Positions 22,632-34,434 are shown, counted from the stretch's first letter. The stretch is 64,000 bases of DNA from Hyperoplus lanceolatus (GCA_026929865.2 CM049397.1:1302001-1366000), one strand, 5' to 3'. Notes: generated by a model not told the origin, from the letters alone. Numbers and translations: made by a program.

Positions 22632-22740
22632 CCTAAATCAGGCCTATTCAACTAGCGGCCCGTGGGCCGAATACGGCCTCTTCTTGTTTTTTTTCTGGCC
22701 CGCAAGAGGTTGCCTGCAGACAAAAAAAAAATAAAAAACT
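22632..22740. mobile_element. hAT terminal fragment
   Basis: The phrase ctagcggcccgtgggccgaa, followed by a tctggcccgcaagagg block, is a well-known terminal motif of fish and mammalian hAT relics. Only about 100 bases are recognisable, with no partner end. Confidence 0.4.
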
Positions 22741-24689
22741 TATTTATTTGTTTTTTAAGGAAAATTGTTGTCTGCCAATCTGGTTTGCGTGTGTAAGAAC
22801 AACAATTGTTATAATGATGCGATTAAAAGTGAAGAAGAAAGGAATGCCTGACAAGTTTATTCCATTTAGCAGTGAGTTAACACTACCTTAAGTACCATTT
22901 ATTTGTAGTGATTAATTGACATTATATGTTTTACTGTATGTTTGGTCCATGAACCCCCAGAGTGAGTGTTAGCATACTATTTAACATTGCCGCTAGTATT
23001 TACCATTAGAGTTGAAATTAACATATTTAATGTTTGCTCTGCTAGCTGTGTGTGTGTGTGTGCGCGAGCGTGCGTCTTTGTGTGTGTGCAGCTTAACTAA
23101 GGCCCAAGCCATCCTGCTCACATGTGGAGCTGAGACACTTTTACAGAGCGCTTCTCTCTCCCCTCTGATCAGATTTCAGGCCAGAATAAAAAGAGTCTAA
23201 ACACTTTTGTCAGTGGAATGAAAGAGTCTCATCTCTCTGTGGGTCATTGTGGACAGAGGCCAGCACCACTGTACATCTGACCTACATACACTCACTGTCC
23301 AAAAAACGCTACGTAGCTATCCCTAGACAAAACACTGTAGCAGGTAGACACGCTCTTCACAGCTTTTCTGTTATTTTTGAATGTGCTGCTAAGTATCATA
23401 TTGATACCAATTGATGACATTAACCATTGTTGACCATGGATATTAACTTCCCGATTTCCTGCTTTTCCTAAAATGGCTTGCATCTTATCAGTGTTAGGCT
23501 CAGGAAAAAGTCAATAGTTCACAATAACTCATGTTTGTCCCATCTAGGCTAAAACCTAAATGATACTGTATATTAATTATACTATATAATATAGTGCAGA
23601 CACTTTGTGAAAGAGTCCAACAATGACACAATGTTTATAAGAATGCACCAAATGGAAAAAACAAATACAAAATATATTGAACATAGATGGATAGATGGAT
23701 TCAGCCTTTTCTTAATCTATAATTAATTTCTTGAAACCTCAGTTGTACAATCTGTCATCTGTCTTCCCCTCTGTTGAGGAATGACTACATATCCTTTCCA
23801 GTACAGTGGCTATGGGTCTTGTTCACATGGTTCAAAATGACTTTGTTTGCTTGGTGCTGTCTGTCTGCGTTCCTCCATCCGTTCTGCTTCCCTCTGCCGG
23901 CAAACAGCAACATGTTGACTGGTCCGTAGTAGCTAGCACTTCACTATCAGTTTGAGATGTTTAGCTCTGTGAATCTTAATCCACTGTGCGCTAACAGGCG
24001 TTGTGGCAAATTATGGCATGAAAGCAAATTAAAATCCATGTCTTATCCATCTTCATTCAAGTCTGTTTTAATGTGAAGCTTGTAATGCATGTGATTATAA
24101 GTCAACATTACCGGCATTGCAGAAAAAAATACAAACATTTATTTAAACAATGTAAATAGATTTTCGCAAATTATGGATCGATTTAAAATCGCAGAAGATA
24201 GGAATTGCGATTTTTACACGAATAATTCTTTTTTTTACCTCCGCTTTTAAGTTCTGATCCGACACTTAAATAGCAGCTCTATTGGCAGTAACACACAGGA
24301 GAGCTGCCTTATAGTATTTAAAAAAGTGTCAAAAGTCTCTCCACTCGAACATCCAGTGGAGCATTTAAAAGACTGCCACAGTTTGTGCTCTGGTCACCAC
24401 CGTAAAACAACGGAGTTATGCGTTGCTTAACAAATGCTACTCACTGCCTTATTCTTCATATATCTGCTGCAATCAATGGATTGCAATCAATATGAGTTGG
24501 CACTGTGACAGAAAGATGTTAGCAAAGTGAACAAACAAAATTCAATCTAAATGTTAACAGAATCATGTTGCCATAGCAGGCTGTACATGGGTTGAATGTT
24601 ATTTTTTCTAGACGCTTGACGGTTCTGTGACCTTATGATGCAATGTAGCATACTGCCATAGTTCCAATGTGATGCTGGGGACATGGGTG
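22741..24689. other. Non-coding, no recognised gene
   Basis: Includes a short impure GT run (about 23048-23090) and a (GATG)n-like trace at 23688. Bases 24150-24235 repeat aaatcgcagaa and ttgcgattttt, which may be a worn hAT subterminal region. Nothing firmer can be said. Confidence 0.3.
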
Positions 24690-25240
24690 AGTGAGTCAAA
24701 CCCCCTGTGAAGGTGCTCTACCTTTCCTCTGTCTCCTCTTAATCTGCAGCTCTTTATAGCCCCAGCCCTTATCCCCCTGTATAATCCATGGAATAAAGAT
24801 GTTTAGCTCACATCCTTCATCCAGCCCTCTTTTTAATCAAGCTAATGGAGTCAACATTGTATTGATCCCTCTCGCCAGGGTTTTCCACAATGAATCGGCA
24901 GCTATTCCAAGCAGAGCTGTCATCCCACATTCCCCCTTCTTTCTGCCTGTCCATCTTGTGATGTTTATTAAAGCATAAAATAGACAGAAAGGCAAAGATA
25001 TTTCACGCTTGCATTTGTACTGCTCAACTTCACAAAGCTCACACTGTCTTTGACTGATGTGTCACCTGTGAGTGGCTGAGCTCTTGACCTGTGAAGAGAC
25101 GGCTCATATCTTCCCCTCTGCTAATCTGGAGAGCTGGCTGCAGGCCAATTCAAAACTCCTGTAACAAATCAAATGGCACCCAGCCAAGTATCATCAGAAA
25201 CAGAAAGGTAATGACAATTCACTAACCCCCCTCTATGGAA
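24690..25240. promoter_or_regulatory. Candidate conserved non-coding block
   Basis: A long non-repetitive stretch with vertebrate CNE-like texture: ttataatccatggaataaag-like AT-rich modules, tttttaatcaagctaatgg, gtgatgtttattaaagc and ctgtaacaaatcaaatggc. No reading frame or repeat explains it. The call rests on pattern recognition and needs cross-species alignment. Confidence 0.25.
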
Positions 25241-25772
25241 GAATCAATTCTGTTTGCAGTAAGAGGTCATTTATGACCAGAGGAAAAATGAGACAGTATA
25301 CTTTAAAGTTCCTTGATGGGACTTAAATGCATTTGTCCGGGTCTCGTCACCCAGGAACAATCTATGGCTCCTCCTAGACAGGTATGTAATATGTCTATTT
25401 CATTCGATGTATGGGAGTAGCCTACATGAAATTACATCCTGCTTTAATTCAGCGCACAGTTTATATATTTTCAGTCCGTGTGTGTTAGCCTGCTAGCTTA
25501 TGTTCTTTTTGTAAACCCGGCCCATCCTTGGATTTCATAAAAGGCTTATATAAATCTATGTTGCTATTATCATCACATTGGTGGCTACAACAATGTCTTA
25601 GTAATGCTTTGGCTCATAAAATCAATTTAGGTGGTTAGTCATTATACAGTATAAAACGTTGCTGTTTGGTACAACTTTTGTACAAACGATACATCCACAT
25701 TGGGTTTAGTCGCCGTATACAACACATTACATGTATCGGTATGGGAGTCTTTTATTCTAAATTAATTATTTT

Positions 25773-26162
25773 ATGTATTTGAGCACAATATTCATCACAA
25801 CCATTGTGAGGTTCTCGAACGCTAATCCAATACAGTGGGTAATCCATACTTTCCTCCCGTGGACATTGTATACTTTTTGCTGCACCAATGACCACAGTCT
25901 CTGGAAGTGGAACTCACAGCCTCTGCTGGAGTTTGGCATGCAGTCTGGGGACTTTATCTTGTCAACCAACTTTCTTCTCTCCGGCGATAACTACAGCAAG
26001 ATTGCACTGCTGTTCAAATACATGAAGATGGGTATGGCGGTGGACACAACATTATATGCCGTACAGGACACCTACTGTGTTGATTCTATACAGGATGTCT
26101 GGCAGCAGAAGCGAGACAAAGTCCTTAGTGGGCTGAAGCAAAAGGAACATGTTGTCATGCCC
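25773..26162 (+). pseudogene. Exon-like fragment of a fish transposase-type protein
   Basis: An uninterrupted frame reads WVIHTFLPWTLYTFCCTND, then LLSGDNYSKIALLFKYMKMG and VDTTLYAVQDTYCVDSIQDV. It resembles the region just upstream of the DxxxDSPG motif in a group of large fish DDE-type transposase-like proteins (possibly Kolobok; from memory and uncertain). Similarity stops at VVMPG, where the DNA reads cccggtgagtt, a good splice-donor match, so the piece looks like one exon. The next exon with the DSPG motif was not found downstream. The 5' side lacks a strong acceptor. It is either a stranded exon of a dead element or part of a gene extending outside the recognisable region. Confidence 0.55.
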
Positions 26163-26499
26163 GGTGAGTTTAGTTCCCAGAATCAAAATGCATTATGCAA
26201 TGTTTATAATTTATACTTAAAGGCATTATGCTATCAATGCTAACCTATTCACATTTGGGTAATATAGTTTCATATTTCTGAGTCATGCATGTGAATAACA
26301 TGTTACTCTTGCATCTTTTAACATACCTACCTAACACATAGGTAGCGCAAAAAAAAAAAACTATGTAGTAGGTATGTAGTAGCAAGTAAATAGTTTTTTT
26401 GTGTACTCACAATAGGGGGTATAACAATAGGAGCAAAAAAAATAAAAAAAGGAGAAAAAAAAAGGAAGGAGAAAAAAAAAAAAAATACTACAATTTTGT
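26163..26499. other. Low-complexity A-rich stretch
   Basis: Contains several long A runs (26351-26360, 26434-26449, 26456-26486) alternating with GGAG, and the repeat tatgtagtaggtatgtagta. No gene. Confidence 0.6.
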
Positions 26500-26522
26500 G
26501 TACCTTATTGTAAAGTGTTACC
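26500..26522. repeat. Solo end of the GGTAACACTTTACAATAAGG family
   Basis: The sequence ccttattgtaaagtgttacc is the exact inverse of the terminus seen at 9366 for its first 17 bases. No partner end was found nearby, so this is a truncated copy. Confidence 0.6.
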
Positions 26523-27203
26523 CAATTTTGCTCCAATTTAAAAATTAAAAGGCATTATTTGCATATATGAAGTTGAAAACGGGTCAAATTTGATCCTAAC
26601 ACAATTGAAGGTTTGAAACAAAACATGGAAGTTGATATTGTGCATTAATGATCAAACCCATTTTCAATTAAAATAAATTAGTTAAAGTTAGTTGAGAAAC
26701 AGCACAACTGGAGCTTTTCGACTGCAGGAGATTGAAAATAACTGCACATTTGTGAGTTGTCTTGAAACATTTTTGTCTTCAGTAGAAACCAGTGATTCAG
26801 GAGGATGCAAGAGGTGTATTTGTCATATGCACACCAATTACAGCAGCAGTCTTTGGCAATGAAATTCTTAAGTCCCAGGCACCTCTCAACAATGTAATAT
26901 AGAAGAAGAAAATTACATTCAAGTGAAGAGAGCAACACCTGAGACACAAATAAACACAACAGTAGAGCAAGGACACAGTGCAGATTAAATGTGTAGAGAT
27001 AAGGTGAACCATATAAATATAAAGTAAATTTTAAATGCAAAATGAAATGCGTGGTCTAGGAACTGAGTTTTAATAGAATAATACCGGTTTGAAATATTTA
27101 AAGCTGCAAAACAATCTGTGTGTCCCCTCTCCCCTAGGCATGTGGCTGTACTGAGACACCTGATTCACCCAAAACATGGAGAATGACAGCAGCCTCCTGT
27201 CGC
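26523..27203. other. Non-coding, no recognised feature
   Basis: AT-rich sequence. The reverse-strand frame at 26678-27040 is rich in Leu and Cys but matches no domain and lies in low-complexity DNA. Confidence 0.4.
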
Positions 27204-27277
27204 ACCAGGTGCCTCACATCAGTCAGAAGAAGGCCAATACACCAGGTGCCTCACATCAGTCAGAAGAAGGCCAATAC
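27204..27277. repeat. Perfect tandem duplication of a 37-bp unit
   Basis: Two identical head-to-tail copies, 27204-27240 and 27241-27277, each beginning accaggtgcctcacatcagt and ending gaaggccaatac. The absence of mismatches implies a recent event. Confidence 0.97.
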
Positions 27278-27483
27278 ATATCATATTAAAGTCTTTTTAA
27301 ACATAGAAATTAAAAGGTCAATGTGACTGATTTATATTTCTAACAAACAATAAACTACAACCCCAATTCTGAAAAAGTTGTGACGTTTTTCAAAACGTAT
27401 TTAAAACAGAACGTGATCATTTGTTAATCCTTTTTCACATACAAACAAATAGAAAATAATACAAATATATCTTACGTTTTACC

Positions 27484-27484
<1 letters not shown>

Positions 27485-27575
<91 letters not shown>
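27485..27575. repeat. (TATC)n microsatellite, about 23 units
   Basis: A pure tetranucleotide array. It resumes briefly as tatctatctatc at 28624-28635 on the other side of the nested element, so the array was split by that insertion. Confidence 0.95.
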
Positions 27576-28623
27576 AGTCCCTTTTACACAGAGATTGTGG
27601 CATATTGACGGAAAAAACATCACTCCAATATGCCGGCTTTGCTTGCTTCTGTGTTATTTACACAGAACAAAGCAACGCCGGCCTGCTGGCGCATCAGTAG
27701 CCCCTTTTACACAGCGTTCTGGAATGAAAGAGGTGCTTGTAAACAGCGTCAGGTGTGACGTAAACATTTAGCGCCGCGCCGGTCAGCTGCTTTACAACAA
27801 CAACACTGGCCGGTGAATTGAGAGCAGAAGTGCTGGAGCTTGCAGTAAAAGGGCCGTATTTTACTGTCCCCACGATGTGCCGGTTGATCTCGCGACGTGC
27901 TGAGTCCAACATCACTGGGACTGTTAACCAAACTGACAAAAATCACTCCGCTGCTCACTGCTTCACCTCTGTGTCTGTGTCTGTGTGTGTGTTTGTGTGA
28001 CAGGTTGGCTGTAAGCGAGTCTCTTTGTAAGGGCAGCGATCTGCCAATCAGACACACACATACACATACACACAGTGTGTGAAGTCACGTTACTGTAGAC
28101 ATAAATAAAGTGTGGATATACGCTCAGATTTAGGATAATAATAGCGGTAGTGATCCGGTCGCAGCCTAGCTTAGCCTAGCTTTCCCATTGTACAACTTCC
28201 CCTGGGCAGAAATAGACTCATACACTCTGTAAAATGAAGCGTGGGGGTTTGGATTGAGCAGCGGACCTTATGACCAGCTAGATTATACGCCGTTCCTTTT
28301 ATTGGTGATTTTTACGGGACATCAGTCCGCCGTGGTTAATGTTAAACACACATCCTTCAACTGCTAACATGGTCGCGTGTTTAGAACGTAGGCTATGGAA
28401 TGTCAAACGCCCCCCTGTTCCGCAACAACAAGCTGGCCGCATTTAAACAGAGAGGCGGAACTGATTGTGTCGGGAATCTTACTACCCCCCGAGGTAGTAA
28501 AATTCCCGGAACAATCTCACGCACCTTTCTTCCCTCGTTCCGCAACGGTCGCATTTATACAGCGGGGCGGAGGGCCGAAATTCCGGCATATTCCCGGCTT
28601 TCACTGGCTGTGTAAAAGGGGCT
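27576..28623. mobile_element. Inverted-repeat element inserted in the TATC array
   Basis: The left end AGTCCCTTTTACACAG (27576) pairs with the right end ctgtgtaaaaggggct (28623), giving 16-bp termini with one mismatch. A third copy of the terminus lies inside at 27699-27714 (agccccttttacacag), so the first 123 bases may be a terminal duplication or a second, partial element. The interior has repeated gccgg/ccggc-rich blocks and no transposase. Target duplication cannot be defined because the flanks are tandem repeat. Confidence 0.8.
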
Positions 28624-28988
28624 TATCTATCTATCAGTTTTTCCTGAATATATGCTTATTCTGAATTTGATGCCAGCAACAAATTTCAAAGTTGGGACAG
28701 GGCAGTAAAAGATTGGGAAAGCTGTAGAATGTTAAAAAAAAAACCTGTTTAGAACATTAATCACAACAACATGGTAAATGGTAAAAGGTGATATTATCAT
28801 GAATGGATATAAAGGGGCATCCGTAAAGGTTCAGTCTTCACAAGCAATAATGGGAAATAATGTTGCTTTCAAAATCTCAACAATTAATGTCCTCAGTTCC
28901 CATAGGCTCACTCAGTGCTGTTAAAAGAAAGGGTGATGTAACACAATGGTAAACATGCCTGTCCCAACTTTTTTGGAAAGTGGTACAG

Positions 28989-30879
28989 GCACCAAAGTTA
29001 AAATTTGTGTATATACTTTTATCAGTTCTTCATACATATCATTTTTGTTGTACTTTATTTAGAGAATGTTGGACAGGATGGCTCAATTTAAAATATTGTT
29101 TTGCCATTAAAACAAAAAGGCAGGTTGTCCTCATTCTAATTGTGTCAGAGGTATCACTCTGTCTAATCACCTGCCCTTATTGTTTAGCATTGCAGGTACA
29201 CAGCAGCATGCTTTGTTGGACTTAAGGGTTATGGTGGAAATGATATATAAGCCACTATGTCCGACTTACTCTACTTATGGACTGTGATAATGATTCTTGG
29301 CCTCTATTATCATTTAAGAGAGATCAAAGAGCAAAAGTAGTCCCATTTCTCCCCTCAAAGTAACATCAATGTTGACCTGTGAGAATCCCTGGCGGGGCCT
29401 GCCAGAAATCATCAGGGAAGTAATGTTCAATTATGTACACCATTCGCTGTGTCCCTCTGGGCCTGAGAGACAGGCTATCCCCATCACTTTGGTATCACTG
29501 GTCTAAGAGGCATTGACCTCTCACTCATATTAGTGCAAAGAAACACATTTAGCCTCATAAGTCATCTCCCCATGAAACATTTCACTCTGTCTTAGCTTTT
29601 TCAACTTCTAATAACCCCTTCCAAAGATCGCCACTTTACCATAACATGAATACACATATCTCTAAAAACTAAAGCAAAAGCTTTTAGAATTAGCATTATT
29701 GATTGAGTTGCTATAGTGCTTGTGTAATGGTTAATGGAAGGTTAATGTTAAAGTCTCAAGATAAGGTGTGGGGTTTTAAGACACATATTGATTCTTATAG
29801 CTCGGCGGTGATTTCAGACTTGGTTAGATAAATGCTTTCTGCACATTTTCACCAACATATTCTCTTTTGTCTTTTAATGGCAATCCATGAGCACCTCCCA
29901 GCAGCACTATGTGTAGTTCTGTTCCACCACGTCTTATGAATGTGATATTACTTATGATCAGATGTAATATTTACATAGAACAACTTTAAAACCCGTTCAT
30001 CATTTTAGAAAAACAATAAGTCAGGTATGAAAATAAAACAAAATATTAAATAATAAATAAACAAATTTGATCATTCCAAATAAAACTTCAGACAGGGACT
30101 GTTTTGCTTAAAACACTTTGAATGTAAACTTTCTACTTTTCTGGCAAAGCAGGAGGATGACTTACTGCAACAGCAATGGGTAAAATAAATCTATACAAGG
30201 TCATTCAAGCACAGAGTCACTCTCAAAAGCACTTTGGCAAAGCTTCTCCTTTGAAAACCTCTTTCTTTGGTCTCACATGTGAGAGAATCATTGTCAACAT
30301 TACAGATGGCCAGAGGTGAAAAGGCATTCAGCAACCTTTTAGAATTGCCTTGGTTGTCCAGGGGAGTTTTTCCCTTTCCCTTTTTGAGAAGTGAAGTAAA
30401 CATCTGAGGCCAAAAAATGGATTGAGAGTAAGAGCATCATATTGAGTTGAGATATAATAGGCTTCTGAATGCTGCTTTGGGGTGAGAATTGATTGAGATA
30501 GAATGAGATAACATTTTCCCAATTCATAAAAAGTCTGATTGAAGAAAGAAAAACCTTCACGGAATCTTACATGGTAGTTGCAAGGAATACAAACTCCTAA
30601 ATGTTACACATCTTGTAGGTTGTACATTTGTGCTTTAAGCAGGGGGGGAGGGGTCATAGATAATATCAAAAGACTAGCCACCGTTTAGAGCATCTATTCT
30701 GAACCCAGACCAAAGTGGACAAAAAGCAGTGGCATCAATTCAACAGGATTAAAAGAAAAGGCTACTGTACCATTGAGTGCATCAATTCTGGAGTACAAAA
30801 GAGGGATGTAAGTGTTGAGATGAAGAGAGGGCTGGCTGTAGTCTCTACATAACCTCTTGGCCCGACACAAAGCCGCGGT
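28989..30879. other. Non-coding, no recognised feature
   Basis: Unique-looking AT-rich DNA. The frames at 28980-29225, 30191-30403 and 30328-30560 have no domain or splice context. Confidence 0.4.
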
Positions 30880-31330
30880 TTGAACCTCTCAGAGCGGCTG
30901 CATACATACAGATGGGCTGGTCTGCATGCTAATTCAGGGGAGATACAATTTGAAGCACTAAAACCCTCAATGTCACATGCAAATCACGTCTCTATTTAAT
31001 TCCACAGACACAAACTGTCAAATACTGCAGTGATCAGCCTATAGGAAGATTGACACCAGGACTGATTAAAAGAAGCATGGGTGGAAGGCACTTTGAAAGA
31101 AAAAAAATCATACAGTCACAATCCTATACCCAGCATTTCACAAATCCTTTTCCTGTCCCTCCTAAATATGGCGTTTGATTAAAAAAGATTACAGCTCACG
31201 TCTGCTTGAGATGTAGCAGGCAGATTTAAATGATTCCCCTGCGCTCCAACGTGCAAGCAGAGTGTAATTGGTCCTTTCCCTGTGCTCTGAATGACAAGCT
31301 TTAATATAGTCCTCACAAGCAAGTGTATGG
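30880..31330. promoter_or_regulatory. Candidate conserved non-coding block with POU octamer
   Basis: A non-repetitive region containing a perfect ATGCAAAT octamer (30977-30984), gcatgctaattcagggg, ggcgtttgattaaaaaagat and gagtgtaattggtcctt. Several motifs have TAAT cores. The texture is that of developmental enhancers, which is inference only. Confidence 0.3.
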
Positions 31331-33142
31331 AGGAGATCAATTGAACTTGGCATCATGGGCCATAGATTTTACTGCTGTGTTTTCCCTCAACAAATTAATT
31401 AACTCAATTTTTTTCTCCAGAAGGTAGAGAAAATTGGAACGGTAGAGGAAATTCAAAGTCATGTGAAGAGCACTAATCCCCTCTCTGCTTCCAGACTGCT
31501 GGCTGGGAGAATCAACATCCTCCGTGGGAATGATCTTCTGTCCTCTGTTGCCTGGACTGGATAACACTAAAAGTCTACTAAAAGACTTCCTCATCTCTCT
31601 TCAGGTACTTCTACAGAATCAGCAATGCAATATTCATACACTTGATCCCAGATAATCTCCCTTTGAACATAGTTTGAGACTCTCTTGCATGACCCTACAG
31701 TTACATTTCTGTGAAAATACAACAAATTAATATAAATATTCTTCTGGGAGAATTGAAGATGCAATATTGGTCCAAATGTGTAAAATAATGTATGTTTATT
31801 GGAAAAGTTGCATGATTGATATGACACTTGTTTGAATCACTGATCAAATGGTGGGCAGTGATTCAGAAATCTGGAACCAGGCCAACCAACAGTCAGCAAT
31901 ATGTCAACCAGGACCCTGATCTCTTCACAACTTTAACCAGGAAGCGTCTGTGCTTACGCCTAAACAACCTCAACAACAAAGGTAGTAGATCAGAGGGGTG
32001 TTTCAAGAAGCGGGTTTTGAGGCAACTCATAGTTTGTTTGCTCTGAGTTAGTGGAAACTCTGGGTTTTCAGTTTTTTTTAAGGACGCAGGTTCAACGCAA
32101 CTCAGAGTCAGTTACTGCGGCAACATACGCCGTGGGTCTAACCTGCTGGATATGTGGTTAGACCTACTCTGAGTTTGTTTTCACTTAACACTGCAGCTCC
32201 AACTGAAGAAATAGTGTCACTGTTTTTAAAGGAATAATCTCTGTGTTTCTAATGACCCCTGACCTTTGCAGTAGCACCAGGACAAAGATAGTATGGATGT
32301 AGCATCCGGGCTGACCTCAGTTATTCACACGGCATCCAATAATCCTGGTTTATGCGTGTCGCCATTTTATGAGATTTTTACTCCGCCTCACTCCTCTTGC
32401 CGAAAAAGGGAATCGATGTCCCATCGGGGGGAAGGAGATACGCCCATCAAGCTGACGTATATCTCCGAGGCAAAGTGAGGGACAAAAGGCGGAGAGCTGT
32501 CACTCAAGAGATCGCGCCAATACATTTTAACCTCCAAAAAGAATAAAAACTAGTCTGCTAGAAAGAAATTCACCCCCCTCAGTGTTGTCATGGAGATATG
32601 ACCTAAACATACAGACTAGAATGTTTTTTTGGACCAGGCTGTAAATAAGTTTAATAAGACAACGAAAACGGCCTGTTTAACAAGTGAGTCAAAGAAAAAT
32701 TGCTCAGTCTTGGTACCACCCCCAGTGGCCACCGGAAGGTACTACAATGTGTGTCACTTCCTTATTGGATGCTGGTAAAATTCACTGATGTTGGGGCTTG
32801 ACCAGGACATAATATTTAAATTTTCATTTAACCTTTATTTATACTCGAGAGATCAATTGAGTGGTGACCCTCATTTACAATGATGTCGAGTTAAACAAGT
32901 GCAAAGCAAAATCAACTAAACACAATATACAATGAAATACATCAAATACACAACAACTGATGAAGAGACAAAACAACTTAAACATTCAGACAGCGATGTA
33001 GAATGGCTGCAATTAAAATGAAAAGGGTTAAAGTACAATATAGCCTCATTAAAACAGCTACAGGTAGACTTTGGCAGATTTAAGATGATATGTCTAAATT
33101 TGTTAAAGGATATGAAGGTATTTTTTAAAATGTATTACTGTA
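31331..33142. other. Non-coding with two weak repeat-like stretches
   Basis: Bases 31995-32225 (aggggtgtttcaagaagcgg, aactctgggttttcag, then cctactctgagtttg) resemble a common fish DNA-element end with repeated 'ctctgagtt' motifs. Bases 32816-32930 (atttaacctttatttatact) resemble a recurrent fish repeat end. Neither has paired termini that I can defend. No exons. Confidence 0.3.
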
Positions 33143-33490
33143 GGGGAGAACGGGGGAATCTGAGCCATCGGGTAATGTGAGCCACCCCCTGTATCTAGGC
33201 AACGGAAAACATTTATGGTGATGTGAGATATATGTTTTCAAGCCCCTCTCATTTCCCCTTGGCCCTGAAAGAGAGGACCTCATAGTGCTGTGGTAAGCAT
33301 GTTTTTTTCACCAAAATAGGTATTTTGCATGCAAGTAAATTTTCTTGCTGTCAACTTAATCAACTGTTGTGCCAAAGCAAATGTATTCACGTAGAAAAAC
33401 TTTTATCATACGTGTTGATGAACTACCAACATATAAAAACCATGTGATGATATTAGCTAAAGATTAGCCTGAAATGCTAAGGGAGGTAGT

Positions 33491-33559
33491 GCTGTGAGGG
33501 AAAATGCTGTGAGGGAAAATGCTGTGGGGGAAAGTGAGACACTGTCTCACTTTCCCCCA
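33491..33559. repeat. Tandem GCTGTGAGGGAAAAT repeats running into a 16-bp hairpin
   Basis: Three tandem variants of gctgtgagggaaaat (33491-33535) end in a perfect inverted repeat: tgggggaaagtgagac (33525-33540), loop act, gtctcactttccccca (33544-33559). The hairpin arms carry the same GGGGAAAGTGAG motif as the element termini. Confidence 0.85.
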
Positions 33560-33659
33560 TCATGAGGCACAAGTTAATTTTAGTCTTAAACATATTTTAA
33601 TGTAATATTACATAATATATGTTTTATTTTAATGTCATACACATTGTAGAAAAGCCATC

Positions 33660-33692
33660 ATGCCAAGGAAATACACCAGGAAGACGACCTAG
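33660..33692 (+). pseudogene. Start of a pogo-type transposase, terminated after 10 codons
   Basis: ATG at 33660 opens MPRKYTRKTT followed by TAG (33690-33692). This is the hallmark beginning of the psq/CENPB-type DNA-binding domain of many animal pogo-like transposases. The rest of the domain cannot be followed downstream. Copy B (53233-54446) lacks this segment. Only a relic remains, but it ties the short element to its likely autonomous parent. Confidence 0.6.
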
Positions 33693-34434
33693 GGCAACCA
33701 CACGGAAAGAGCACCTTCGCATCCTTCCCTGTAACCTTCAGGGCTGGAATGTAGAGTAGGCCTAGTTGTAGAGTATGACAGGCTGATGGTATAATCCAGT
33801 TGGGTCTTCTCCTGTGTTCTGAGTCCCAGGCTGTTCTCGCTGGTTCTGATTTTCCTATGCTTTGACCCCCAGACACAAGTCGGCTCTAAGGGTCCTGTGT
33901 TCTGACCCCCAGACTGTGTTCTAATCTAACTGTTTATATCTTTCATTTGAATCTTATTAAAACCTTTTGAATTATAATGTGTTGTATTTGATTTTGTAGT
34001 GTTTAGAAAATTTGCTTTGCTTAATTGACCAAACCCCATCATTCTTTTACTAGTCCGACATTAGTTCTGGAATGTGTGGCTAGCTTTCAGGATTCTAACT
34101 GTTATATTATATGTGTTGTAGTTTCAGAGTGGAAAAAGTAAGTGGCTCACTTTACCCCCTTGATTTTTTTGGTCTGTCTCAGTTCACCCCACAGCTGGGG
34201 TAAAGTGAGCCACATGACAACTTTTTTTAAAACAATTATATTTTCACTGCCCTTTGTCTTGAAAAAAATCTGCTAATGCCAATTTCTAGGAAACATCCTG
34301 AATTAATGGGAAATGTGTAAATTTGAGCGATGAATCATTTTAGCTCACTTAGATGGGAGCAAATGTAAAAAGTTGCTCAGATTACCCCATTCTCCCATAA
34401 GTTGTTCCAGGAGTCAGGGGCACTGAAGTTAAAA

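Larger units (their letters stand above)
27356..28988. mobile_element. Inverted-repeat element with ACAACCCCAATT-type ends, host of a nested insertion
   Basis: The left end tacaaccccaattctgaaaa followed by agttgtgacg and the right end gtcccaacttttttggaaag are the ends of a very common fish non-autonomous element (ACAACCCCAATTCCAAAAAAGTTGGGAC). The inner right part carries ttgatgccagcaacaaattt, also typical. It is split by a (TATC)n array that contains another element (27576-28623). No transposase. The superfamily is not certain. Confidence 0.7.
33143..34397 (+). mobile_element. Pogo-like DNA transposon, copy A
   Basis: Flanked by TA (33141-33142 and 34398-34399). The left end is GGGGAGAACGGGGGAATCTG and the inverse of the right end is tgggagaatggggtaatctg. 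Behind the left end follows a second motif copy (tcgggtaatgtgagccacc), and variants recur inside (ggggtaaagtgagccac at about 34198, its inverse at about 34142). A near-identical layout recurs at 53233-54446. A ten-codon start resembling a pogo-type transposase lies at 33660. TA duplication and this protein start point to the pogo branch of Tc1/mariner. At about 1.25 kb it is too short to encode a full transposase. Confidence 0.75.

Noticed and set aside
25766-25969. Reverse-strand frame opposite the transposase-like exon
   Set aside because: Antisense shadow. The forward frame shows the family resemblance.
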